Assembly: GCA_017622115.1 (NCBI GenBank)
Contig: JAGART010000077.1
Coordinates: 1 to 5,589 of the forward strand
DNA: 5,589 nt
Direction: 5' to 3'
From: Clostridia bacterium
GTDB taxonomy: Bacteria > Bacillota > Clostridia > Christensenellales > UBA1242
Below the pieces are notes generated by a model. It had not been told where the DNA came from and did no database searches. It saw only the letters and a list, made by a program, of their open reading frames with translations. A program made the translations under genes and the position numbers. Below, in pieces: positions 1 through 5,589 of this stretch (its first letter is position 1; every line of letters begins with the position of its first letter).

Positions 1-1004
1 AAGCCTTCTTTACCAGCAAAGTTTTTAACTGCTTCACAAACAGCAGGGATACGAGTACTACCACCTACCATAATAATTTTGTGAATTTCATCTTTTGAAA
101 GTCCAGCATCTTTAAGTGCTGCTTGTGTAAGGTCGATAGTTTGTTGAACTAAATCGCTTGTAATGTCATCAAATTTTGCTCTTGTAAGTTCAAATTCCAA
201 GTGTTTTGGACCACTAGCGTCTGCACTAATAAACGGCAAACTGATTGTTGTTTTTGTAGTAGCAGACAAGTCGATTTTTGCTTTTTCTGCTGCTTCTTTA
301 AGACGTTGAACTGCTGTTCTGTCAGTAGATAAATCAATACCGTTTTGTGCTTTAAATTCTTTTTGCAACAAGTCAATAATACGTTGGTCAAAGTCATCAC
401 CACCAAGGCGGTTGTTACCTTTTGTTGCGATTACTTCAAATACACCATCGCCGATTTCCAAAATAGAAACGTCAAAAGTACCACCACCAAGGTCAAATAC
501 TAACAATTTTTGGTTAGCATTTTCGCCTTTGTCAAGACCATAAGCAAGAGCGGCTGCTGTTGGTTCGTTAATAATACGCATTACTTCCAAACCAGCGATT
601 TTACCAGCATCTTTTGTTGCTTGACGTTGACTATCTGTAAAGTAAGCAGGAACAGTAATAACTGCTTGTGTTACTTTTTGACCTAAATATGCCTCTGCAT
701 CATTTTTTAATTTTGTCAACACCATAGCACTAATTTCTTGCGGTGTAAATTGTTTGTCATCAATTTTAACTTTGTAATCTGTACCCATTTCACGTTTGAT
801 ACTAGAAACTGTGTGGTCAGGGTTTGCTACTGCTTGACGTTTTGCAACTTGACCTACAAGTCTTTCTCCATCTTTTGCAAATGCAACTACACTTGGTGTA
901 GTACGAGAACCTTCTGCATTTGGAATTACAACTGGTTCACCACCCTCCATAACTGCTACACAAGAGTTTGTTGTACCCAAGTCAATACCTATAATTTTTG
1001 CCAT
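1..1004 (-). CDS. dnaK: Chaperone DnaK (Hsp70), N-terminal part, cut by left edge
   Basis: ATP-dependent cytoplasmic folding chaperone that works with DnaJ and GrpE. Only the first 334 residues are present, covering most of the nucleotide-binding domain; the substrate-binding domain lies beyond the left edge. Visible motifs: GIDLGTTNS (residues 6-14, phosphate 1), K70 in the SSIKREMG stretch (catalytic lysine position), [13 protein letters not shown] (116-128), [13 protein letters not shown] (145-157), the phosphate 2 loop [12 protein letters not shown] (170-181) and MVGGSTRIP (312-320). The segment around residues 75-90 is short, lacking the insertion of Gram-negative DnaKs, so the protein is of Gram-positive type. 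The start is ATG 1004-1002, with AAGGAG at 1020-1015 and a 10-nt gap. It is the third gene of the hrcA-grpE-dnaK operon, 62 nt after grpE, and dnaJ would be expected next outside the window. Identity is not in doubt. No frameshift is seen. Confidence 0.98.
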   Translation of the reverse strand, partial: MAKIIGIDLGTTNSCVAVMEGGEPVVIPNAEGSRTTPSVVAFAKDGERLVGQVAKRQAVANPDHTVSSIKREMGTDYKVKIDDKQFTPQEISAMVLTKLKNDAEAYLGQKVTQAVITVPAYFTDSQRQATKDAGKIAGLEVMRIINEPTAAALAYGLDKGENANQKLLVFDLGGGTFDVSILEIGDGVFEVIATKGNNRLGGDDFDQRIIDLLQKEFKAQNGIDLSTDRTAVQRLKEAAEKAKIDLSATTKTTISLPFISADASGPKHLEFELTRAKFDDITSDLVQQTIDLTQAALKDAGLSKDEIHKIIMVGGSTRIPAVCEAVKNFAGKEG

Positions 1005-1014
1005 TATTGTTTTG

Positions 1015-1020
1015 CTCCTT
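1015..1020 (-). promoter_or_regulatory. Ribosome binding site of dnaK
   Basis: AAGGAG, a six-base match to the anti-Shine-Dalgarno core, placed 10 nt before the dnaK ATG. It fixes the start codon. The context AAGGAGCAAAA is identical to the one before the lipoprotein gene at 4449-4459, and it is stronger than the site used by the membrane HD gene. This fits a highly translated chaperone. Confidence 0.85.
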
Positions 1021-1040
1021 TAAGTTACCTAAAAAATTTA

Positions 1041-1064
1041 TATAAACTTGAAATCAAGATTATA
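1041..1064 (-). repeat. Imperfect inverted repeat between grpE and dnaK
   Basis: Positions 1041-1050 (tataaacttg) pair with 1055-1064 (caagattata) around a 4-base loop. This gives nine pairs with a single A-A mismatch at 1046/1059. The repeat starts only 2 nt after the grpE stop codon. On the operon's transcribed strand it is followed within a few bases by TAAATTTTTT (1040-1031). The stem has only two G-C pairs, so it should be weak. It could be a leaky terminator or attenuator, or a stabilising or processing hairpin at the grpE 3' end. The sequence alone cannot tell these apart. Confidence 0.4.
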
Positions 1065-1066
1065 TT

Positions 1067-1669
1067 TTACTTTGAGATTTTTACTGATGCAAATCTTACT
1101 ACACCATTTGGACTAGTAAAGCCCGCACTGTATTCTTCTAAAATTTGCCCAGCCTCGACACCTTCTACACTTTCTGCAACTACTGCATTGTGTAAATTAG
1201 CATCAAATTCTTTACCTACTGTTTCAATAGGAGTAATTTCCAGTGTTGCAAGACTATTATACAATTCTCGCTCCACCATTTCAAGACCTTTGAGTGTATT
1301 TTCATCTGTAATTTGTTTTTTAGCCACGTGCACAGCATCAAATGCAGGCAACAAAGCCTTGACAGCATCAAATACACCTTTTTGTTTTGCTTCCTCTGTT
1401 AATTTTGCATTACGTTTGCGATAATTATCAAAATCCGCTTGTAATTGTTGAAGCATAGATGTCAAATTTGCTGTTTTTTCTCTTTCTTGGTCAAGTAAAC
1501 CACTTAACTCAATTTCAGCATCTACACAATCACAATTTTCGCAAATTTCATCATTCACGCAAGCCTCATCTTCGCAAGAGTTTTGCGCATTTTCTTCGGT
1601 TTCATTTGAAAGTGGCTCTACTACTTTTTCTTCCCCATTAATTGAATGCGCTTTTTTAGTTTTGTTCAT
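1067..1669 (-). CDS. grpE: GrpE, nucleotide exchange factor of DnaK
   Basis: Cytoplasmic homodimeric co-chaperone that releases ADP from DnaK. The 200-residue product has the family layout: an acidic, probably disordered N-terminus (about 1-52), a long helical coiled coil (about 53-105) with the conserved DFDNYRKR (79-86), a helical stretch LLPAFDAVHVAKKQ (106-119) matching the family's LLPxxDN region, and a C-terminal beta domain (about 148-200) ending VKISK, close to the usual VKVSK. The start ATG at 1669 was chosen because AGGAG (1680-1676) lies 6 nt upstream. An in-frame ATG at 1690 is further inside hrcA and would merely add seven residues in front of this site. The gene overlaps the end of hrcA by 14 nt (1656-1669), which suggests translational coupling. 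Five cysteines crowd residues 32-48, which is unusual for GrpE. Confidence 0.95.
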   Translation of the reverse strand: MNKTKKAHSINGEEKVVEPLSNETEENAQNSCEDEACVNDEICENCDCVDAEIELSGLLDQEREKTANLTSMLQQLQADFDNYRKRNAKLTEEAKQKGVFDAVKALLPAFDAVHVAKKQITDENTLKGLEMVERELYNSLATLEITPIETVGKEFDANLHNAVVAESVEGVEAGQILEEYSAGFTSPNGVVRFASVKISK

Positions 1670-2738
1670 CCTCGTCTCCTTTTTTAGCATTGTCGAGTTG
1701 TTTTAGATTTGCAAATTCACCAACTACAAATTTTAAAGCACTAGCAATTTTAGCATAATCCATACGTTGTGGGCCAATAATACCTATGCTTGCGATACTT
1801 TCGCCATCAACAGTATAATCCGCTTGTGCAATAGCACATTCTTGTAATTCGGCGACTGGGATTTCAGCACCTATCTTAAAAGTTACTTCATCAGTATTTA
1901 AATCATCAAACAACTGCTCAACTTCACTAGGATTAGTCAACACATCAATTACTTTTTTAGCCTTATCTAAATCTTGATATTCAGGACTATTTAGCAATCG
2001 AAGTTCTCCTTTGGCTGTAACTCCACCTTTTTGGGCTATTGACTCACTCAAAGCCTTTAAAGAATCAATCATAGTATCAAAGATACCCTTGAAATCGATT
2101 AACTCTTGCCCCATTTGCAAGCGATATTCTTCTATATTTTTTATCATATCAGCAACTGTCTTATTTTCAAAGGTTGAAGTTAAAAAGTTTCCAGCATCAA
2201 CATAAGTTTGATTAGGAATACCCACTTTTGCTGGCATAAAGTTATTAATAATACCGCTATTTGTTTCGATTAATATTAATGCTTGACCAGTCATAAGCGG
2301 AATTATTTTTACAGTTTTAATCTGTAATTTTTCAAATCCTTTGAGCATAACCACAGTAGGATAATTTGTCGCCTTGCTCACCACATCAGCAATTTCATTT
2401 ACTATATCACCTAAATAAACTGCTCTGTTCTCAAAAATCCCGTGTATTTCATTTAAAATCACAGTATCGAGAGGAACATCACACATTATTTCGTTTACAT
2501 AGTATCGATAACCTTTTGCAGTAGGCACACGACCACTAGAAGTATGTAGTTGCCTTAAATACCCCATTGCTTCTAATGCATTTAGTTCATTTCGCAAGGT
2601 TGCTGTGGACAAATCATTAAAGCACTTATTACGCACATTACTACTTGTAATAGGGCTAGCACATTGAATATAGTCTTCAACAGCATTTAATAAGATTTCT
2701 CTTTTTCTGTCGCTCAACAAGTCTTCATCTTTTTTCAA
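1656..2738 (-). CDS. hrcA: Heat-inducible transcription repressor HrcA
   Basis: HrcA is a dimeric repressor that binds CIRCE operators and shuts off class I heat-shock genes; its activity in the family depends on the GroE chaperonin. The product has 360 residues, near the usual ~340-350. The N-terminal winged-helix domain is clear: LSDRKREIL (8-16), VEDYI (20-24), the recognition region LSTATLRNEL (43-52), then LEAMGYL (55-61) and HTSSGRVPTAKGYRYYV (65-81). The C-terminal domain ends with the family motif GIIGPQRMDY (319-328). I place the start at TTG 2738-2736. AGGGGG (2751-2746) sits 7 nt before it, and the protein then opens MKKDEDLLSDRKRE, as HrcAs do. A longer GTG start at 2765 has no ribosome site and would add nine non-conserved residues. 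It is the first gene of the operon and is probably autoregulated through the CIRCE at 2792-2818. Confidence 0.95.
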   Translation of the reverse strand: MKKDEDLLSDRKREILLNAVEDYIQCASPITSSNVRNKCFNDLSTATLRNELNALEAMGYLRQLHTSSGRVPTAKGYRYYVNEIMCDVPLDTVILNEIHGIFENRAVYLGDIVNEIADVVSKATNYPTVVMLKGFEKLQIKTVKIIPLMTGQALILIETNSGIINNFMPAKVGIPNQTYVDAGNFLTSTFENKTVADMIKNIEEYRLQMGQELIDFKGIFDTMIDSLKALSESIAQKGGVTAKGELRLLNSPEYQDLDKAKKVIDVLTNPSEVEQLFDDLNTDEVTFKIGAEIPVAELQECAIAQADYTVDGESIASIGIIGPQRMDYAKIASALKFVVGEFANLKQLDNAKKGDEDEQN

Positions 2739-2745
2739 ATTGCTA

Positions 2746-2751
2746 CCCCCT
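2746..2751 (-). promoter_or_regulatory. Ribosome binding site that decides the hrcA start
   Basis: AGGGGG on the minus strand lies 7 nt before TTG 2738-2736, in the same frame as HrcA. No comparable site precedes the in-frame GTG at 2765. The pairing of a G-rich Shine-Dalgarno with a weak TTG start may keep repressor levels low relative to the chaperones; that last point is inference. Confidence 0.7.
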
Positions 2752-2768
2752 AAAAATAGTCGCACATT

Positions 2769-2777
2769 TTAGCACTT
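2769..2777. promoter_or_regulatory. Extra CIRCE half-site near hrcA start
   Basis: TTAGCACTT matches the CIRCE arm TTAGCACTC in eight of nine positions and lies 23 bp from the start of the main CIRCE. At the CIRCE spacing of nine, the partner segment 2787-2795 (GTGTGTTAG) matches the other arm in six of nine positions and shares four bases with the main element. It could be a degenerate second operator, a half-site, or a remnant of duplication. Confidence 0.45.
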
Positions 2778-2791
2778 CAACTTTTTGTGTG

Positions 2792-2818
2792 TTAGCACTC
2801 TTTTGTGTTGACTGCTAA
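2792..2818. promoter_or_regulatory. CIRCE operator (HrcA binding site)
   Basis: Plus-strand reading: TTAGCACTC (2792-2800), nine-base spacer (2801-2809), GACTGCTAA (2810-2818). The CIRCE consensus is TTAGCACTC-N9-GAGTGCTAA, so the left arm is perfect and the right arm has one mismatch (C for G at 2812). The spacing is exactly nine. It lies between the operon promoter and hrcA, where bound HrcA would block transcription of hrcA-grpE-dnaK. It is about 90 bp from the promoter of the divergent membrane gene, so control of that gene is not expected. Confidence 0.95.
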
Positions 2819-2819
2819 A

Positions 2820-2848
2820 AGTCTATCACTATTATATGCAGAAGTCAA
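2820..2848 (-). promoter_or_regulatory. Sigma-A promoter of the hrcA-grpE-dnaK operon
   Basis: On the minus strand, TTGACT (2848-2843) serves as -35. After 17 nt comes TAGACT (2825-2820) as -10, preceded by TGA, which is an extended -10 (TGN). Transcription would begin near 2813, inside the CIRCE, so HrcA binding would cover the start site. A perfect TATAAT also occurs at 2836-2831, but its -35 at 17 nt (TGTTTA) is poor. It may be an alternative start site or chance in A/T-rich DNA. Either choice places the CIRCE at or just downstream of the start. Confidence 0.65.
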
Positions 2849-2860
2849 GTATTTAAACAC

Positions 2861-2894
2861 AAAAATTTTAAATTTTTTAAAAATTTTTAATTTT
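2861..2894. repeat. 34-bp pure A/T block with imperfect 18-bp tandem repeat
   Basis: All 34 bases are A or T, in alternating A and T runs. Units 2861-2878 and 2879-2894 align with one mismatch over 16 bases, so the block is a near-perfect 18-bp tandem duplication. It sits between the two divergent promoters, just upstream of both -35 boxes. It could act as an UP-like element or a bendable spacer for either promoter. No T-tail hairpin of the GC-rich kind is present, so a standard terminator is unlikely. Confidence 0.5.
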
Positions 2895-2907
2895 GGTTGA
2901 TGGTTGT

Positions 2908-2935
2908 TTGACATAACAATTTTTATTTATATAAT
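2908..2935 (+). promoter_or_regulatory. Consensus sigma-A promoter of the membrane HD gene
   Basis: TTGACA (2908-2913), 16-nt spacer, TATAAT (2930-2935): both hexamers are perfect. Transcription would begin near 2942, leaving a leader of only about 20 nt before the ATG at 2965. No operator-like repeat overlaps it, so expression may be constitutive. Confidence 0.75.
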
Positions 2936-2964
2936 AATATATAGGAAGTAAAAAGGAAAAGTTT

Positions 2965-4392
2965 ATGGATAAATCAAGCAATATAAAAAGAAAAAGTGGC
3001 AGAACAATGGTAATTATAAACAGGTGGTTTTTAAAACTTACACTTGCCTGCCTTGTTTTAAGTTGTGTAATTGTGTGTTTAAATGGTTTAGTTTTTGATG
3101 ACCCTACACTTATTTTTTCTATGAGTTCTACTCTAATTTTTTCAATTTCTTATATAGTTTGTTATTACTTATACAAATATTTTAACAAAAACAAAACAGA
3201 AAACGTAAAGAAAGACCCTTTAAAAGCACAAATAATGCTTATAGGCAGATTAATTACATTTTTTGTAGGTGCTTGTGTTGCACTTTTAGGAAGTTATTTT
3301 GTATTTCAATCTCACCTATGGGGTTATGCTATAATTGCCGTTGGATTAATTTTAAGCGAATTTTTATTTGCAAACAAGAGATTAACTTCTCATCTTTCTA
3401 CTTTCTGTGAAAACTTTGCTGCTGGTATATTATTTAGTTATTTATTTATAGCAATGAAATTTGGATTAAACTTGTGGATTTTACTAGCATTTGCACTTGT
3501 ATTACTTTTTATATTTTTACAAGAATTATTTTACTACTTTGTAGATATTAAAAAGCACGATTTAGAGGGTACATCAACAAAAGAACTACTTGCAATAAGA
3601 GGAAAATACTTTTTAAGAAATGCACTATTATATTTTCTTTTGTTTGGGCTTGTTGCTATTTTGGTTTACAGCGAAATATTTGCTAGACTTCTCGAATCAG
3701 ATATTGTTAATGCTTTGTTACAATTAATACCTATCGTTATTAGTATTGTATCTATTGTAGTAGGTTGTTTTTATACTCCAAGCAAAGAAGATAGCAAAAA
3801 GAAAAAAGACTACAATCAAGTATTAAACTATAAAGACTATTATGCAAAATATCACGACACAATAGGAAACAACTTTGACAAATCGTTGGATTATGTAATA
3901 AACAATATGGGCAAAAAACAAGGTTTTACTAGATATAGTGGCGAAGATTATTTTTATCATTGTTTGAATGTTGCAAACATTTTGCAAAATAAAAATTTAA
4001 ATAATGAAAATCTACTTTGTACTGCTCTTTTACACGATTGTATTGAAGATATGAAGAATGTCAACAAAAAAGAAATTGAAAAATTGACAAATGCTGAAAT
4101 TGCTCATTCTGTACAACTTTTAACAAAAGCACCAAGTATAGATTATCATCAAGCAGAAAATCTAAAAAAATATCTTGATGATATCTTAAAAGATGAAAAT
4201 GCAACATTAGTAAAAATAGCAGATAGAATGCACAATATATCTACTTTAACAAATGTTTCGGAAGAAAAAAGAAATAATAAAATTAAAGAAACAAAAGTAT
4301 TTTACTTGCCTATGATTCAATCGGCTAGTACTCTTTATCATCAATATAGACCTTTCTTTGATGAAGCATTTGAATATTTCAGTAGTTTATAG
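2965..4392 (+). CDS. Membrane protein with RelA/SpoT-type HD hydrolase domain
   Basis: The 475-residue protein has two parts. Residues about 20-270 hold roughly eight hydrophobic helices (near 22-42, 48-70, 89-113, 117-136, 149-167, 169-193, 217-237, 248-270). Lysine-rich loops at 71-88, 137-144 and 194-216 put both ends in the cytoplasm. After a lysine-rich linker (274-281), residues about 300-465 form an HD domain with the RelA/SpoT hydrolase signature: R323-x-SGEDYFYH332, HD at 357-358, ED at 361-362, and KIADRMHN (417-424) with D420 and N424, then QAENLKKYL (396-404). Spacings match those of known (p)ppGpp hydrolases. No synthetase, TGS or ACT domain follows. Likely role: Mn2+-dependent hydrolysis of (p)ppGpp or a related nucleotide at the membrane; the substrate is inferred. 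The ATG at 2965 follows AAGGA (2953-2957) by 7 nt. It is divergent from hrcA, with its own promoter. Confidence 0.85.
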   Translation: MDKSSNIKRKSGRTMVIINRWFLKLTLACLVLSCVIVCLNGLVFDDPTLIFSMSSTLIFSISYIVCYYLYKYFNKNKTENVKKDPLKAQIMLIGRLITFFVGACVALLGSYFVFQSHLWGYAIIAVGLILSEFLFANKRLTSHLSTFCENFAAGILFSYLFIAMKFGLNLWILLAFALVLLFIFLQELFYYFVDIKKHDLEGTSTKELLAIRGKYFLRNALLYFLLFGLVAILVYSEIFARLLESDIVNALLQLIPIVISIVSIVVGCFYTPSKEDSKKKKDYNQVLNYKDYYAKYHDTIGNNFDKSLDYVINNMGKKQGFTRYSGEDYFYHCLNVANILQNKNLNNENLLCTALLHDCIEDMKNVNKKEIEKLTNAEIAHSVQLLTKAPSIDYHQAENLKKYLDDILKDENATLVKIADRMHNISTLTNVSEEKRNNKIKETKVFYLPMIQSASTLYHQYRPFFDEAFEYFSSL

Positions 4393-4401
4393 TTATTTCG
4401 T

Positions 4402-4430
4402 TTGATTTATTTTATTTGATATGTTAAACT
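4402..4430 (+). promoter_or_regulatory. Probable promoter of the lipoprotein gene
   Basis: TTGATT (4402-4407), 17-nt spacer, TAAACT (4425-4430), with TGT just before the -10, an extended -10 (TGN). The predicted start is near 4437, about 25 nt before the ATG. The -35 begins 10 nt after the stop of the upstream gene, and no terminator hairpin is visible in 4393-4461. Read-through from upstream is therefore also possible. Confidence 0.5.
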
Positions 4431-4448
4431 CAAATTATCATTTTAAAA

Positions 4449-4454
4449 AAGGAG
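4449..4454 (+). promoter_or_regulatory. Ribosome binding site of the lipoprotein gene
   Basis: AAGGAG placed 7 nt before the ATG at 4462, within the same AAGGAGCAAAA context used by dnaK. It supports this start and predicts good translation. Confidence 0.8.
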
Positions 4455-4461
4455 CAAAATT

Positions 4462-5589
4462 ATGTCTAAATATCTTACTTTAAAAAGAGTTGGACTTTTA
4501 TCTATTCTTTTTGGATTAGTACTTACTGCTTCATTTATGTTTTCTGCCTGTGGTGAACCTAAATATTATCAAGTTTTTGTACCTGACACAAGCAACTTTC
4601 CAACTGGTGTAGATTACATAGAGTTTTCTTCTTATTATACAACTAGCAATGGAACAAAAATTGCTGGTGCGTGTTTAGAGGGTGGCTATATCTTCTTGAC
4701 ATTAAAATTAAAAGCAGGTTATGAACTAAATACTTTAAAATTATTATGTGATGGAGTAGAACTTACACCTTCGCAAGAATCAACAAATTTAGAAATTTAT
4801 CAAGCAGATTATACAATAACAAATGTACGAAGCGACAAAAACCTAACATTTAGTGGTGAAACAAAACAAAAAGTTTATGCTACATCTTTAAATTGGGACG
4901 AATCAAATGCTACTACTCCAATAGCAAATAGCGTACTAGATTGTGTTCAATTTAAATTAACTGTTACAAAAGCAAGTACTGGTTTGGATAATCCCCCATT
5001 TTTTAATGGCAATATGACAGAATTAAAAACTTTTATTACACAAGAAACTCGCAACCTCAACTTAAATTATGGTGATAAAGTAGTAATAACCGCAAAAGAT
5101 ACAACAAATTCTTACTATATATCAAACTTGATTGAATATTATTCTAGTATTCAAGGTCATAAAACTATTAATGAAAGTTATTCACAAGACACGATATCTA
5201 AAAATATCATACACAAATACGAATTTATTGTTGATGGTGATTATAATATCATAATTAATCCGACAGAAATTAACAATATTGTAAGCGTAAATTTGGGACT
5301 TGAAAATCAATATATTTATTTTAGTGGTATTTTATCTAATCCTCAAAATTCTAGTTATATTGAATCTGTTTCTTACTTCTTCAACAACTCAACAAGTGTT
5401 GCCGTATTTGATTTAACAAGCATAGATGAACCACACAAAACTATAATTACAGAATACGCAAATAAAACTACTACTTATTTAATCAATGATGAAGAACATA
5501 CAGGTACAGTTACTCTTGATGGTGATTTATTGAAAATTAACCTCAACAAAGCACCTTGGGAATATAACGAAACTAAATTTAAATATGAT
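4462..5589 (+). CDS. Secreted lipoprotein of unknown function, cut by right edge
   Basis: An open frame of 376 codons with no stop runs off the right edge. The N-terminus is a lipoprotein signal peptide: basic start (K3, K8, R9), hydrophobic stretch about 11-27, then lipobox FSAC with the lipidated cysteine at 30 followed by G. The mature protein should be anchored on the outer face of the membrane. It is rich in Thr, Asn, Ser and Tyr with alternating beta-type patterns. Residues about 86-131 (AGYELNTLKLLCDGVEL, then YTITNVRSDKNLTFSG) resemble small beta repeat or Ig-like modules of Firmicute surface proteins, where a Gly-Tyr start, a DG turn and a Y-T-I-x-N-V strand are common. That likeness is by eye only. 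Mature cysteines other than the lipidated one are at 71, 96 and 161. I do not recognise the family. It may have its own promoter and is separated by 69 nt from the membrane HD gene, on the same strand. Confidence 0.85.
   Translation, partial: MSKYLTLKRVGLLSILFGLVLTASFMFSACGEPKYYQVFVPDTSNFPTGVDYIEFSSYYTTSNGTKIAGACLEGGYIFLTLKLKAGYELNTLKLLCDGVELTPSQESTNLEIYQADYTITNVRSDKNLTFSGETKQKVYATSLNWDESNATTPIANSVLDCVQFKLTVTKASTGLDNPPFFNGNMTELKTFITQETRNLNLNYGDKVVITAKDTTNSYYISNLIEYYSSIQGHKTINESYSQDTISKNIIHKYEFIVDGDYNIIINPTEINNIVSVNLGLENQYIYFSGILSNPQNSSYIESVSYFFNNSTSVAVFDLTSIDEPHKTIITEYANKTTTYLINDEEHTGTVTLDGDLLKINLNKAPWEYNETKFKYD

Noticed and set aside
149..406. 85-codon minus-strand open frame
   Set aside because: It is an alternative frame inside dnaK with a low-complexity product.
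1059..1064. TATAAT on the minus strand just upstream of dnaK as a separate dnaK promoter
   Set aside because: No acceptable -35 exists at 16-18 nt, and the bases form part of the inverted repeat.
738..1424. 228-codon plus-strand open frame
   Set aside because: It runs antisense through the start of dnaK and most of grpE. The protein is low in complexity and has no recognisable domain, and both antisense genes are certain.
1459..1641. 60-codon plus-strand open frame
   Set aside because: It is antisense to grpE, with no domain or ribosome site.
1067..1690. Longer GrpE start at ATG 1690
   Set aside because: It would add seven non-conserved residues and place the AGGAG site inside the coding region. 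The ATG at 1669 has that site 6 nt upstream.
2011..2205. 64-codon plus-strand open frame
   Set aside because: It is antisense to hrcA and shows no sign of coding on its own.
1656..2765. Longer HrcA start at GTG 2765
   Set aside because: It has no ribosome site, its upstream sequence lies in the extra CIRCE half-site, and the nine extra residues are not HrcA-like. TTG at 2738 has AGGGGG at the right distance.
2750..2767. Five-codon upstream open frame (MCDYF) on the minus strand whose stop touches the hrcA ribosome site
   Set aside because: The layout is suggestive of a leader peptide, but it lacks a convincing ribosome site and short frames like this are common by chance.
4393..4461. Rho-independent terminator after the membrane HD gene
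   Set aside because: No stable inverted repeat followed by a T-run could be found in these 69 bases.
1..5589. CRISPR arrays, tRNA or rRNA genes, insertion sequences or prophage genes
   Set aside because: No direct-repeat array, tRNA-like cloverleaf, transposase motif or phage gene was seen on either strand.

Overview
The window is AT-rich and suggests a low-GC Gram-positive bacterium of the Firmicutes type (Clostridia or a related uncultured lineage). Several signs agree. The order hrcA-grpE-dnaK is the classic Firmicutes heat-shock operon. The DnaK lacks the ~20-residue insertion in its N-terminal quadrant that Gram-negative DnaKs carry. A CIRCE operator is present. Shine-Dalgarno sites are strong (AAGGAG), and UG/TA-type sigma-A promoters can be seen. 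Tryptophan is encoded by TGG and no in-frame TGA occurs, so the standard bacterial code fits and a mycoplasma-type code is not needed. No species call is possible from this sequence alone.

Layout. Positions 1-2738 hold three genes on the minus strand, read right to left: hrcA (heat-shock repressor, best start a TTG at 2738), grpE (overlapping the end of hrcA by 14 nt) and dnaK (N-terminal 334 residues; the rest lies past the left edge). Positions 2739-2964 are a divergent control region. For the minus-strand operon it carries a CIRCE operator with one mismatch, an extra upstream-like half-site and a sigma-A promoter running into the CIRCE. Its centre is a 34-bp pure A/T block. For the plus strand it carries a consensus TTGACA-N16-TATAAT promoter.

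Positions 2965-4392 encode a 475-residue protein with about eight membrane helices and a cytoplasmic C-terminal HD domain. That domain keeps the full signature of the (p)ppGpp hydrolase domain of RelA/SpoT enzymes, but there is no synthetase domain. This is the most unusual item in the window. After a 69-bp gap with its own extended -10 promoter, positions 4462-5589 hold the first 376 residues of a secreted lipoprotein of unknown function, cut by the right edge.

How they work together. HrcA, GrpE and DnaK form one unit: HrcA represses the operon through CIRCE, DnaK is the folding chaperone and GrpE its nucleotide exchange factor. The two plus-strand genes have their own promoters, and nothing seen here ties them to HrcA control. 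A link between the putative membrane alarmone hydrolase and heat shock rests on position only and is not claimed.
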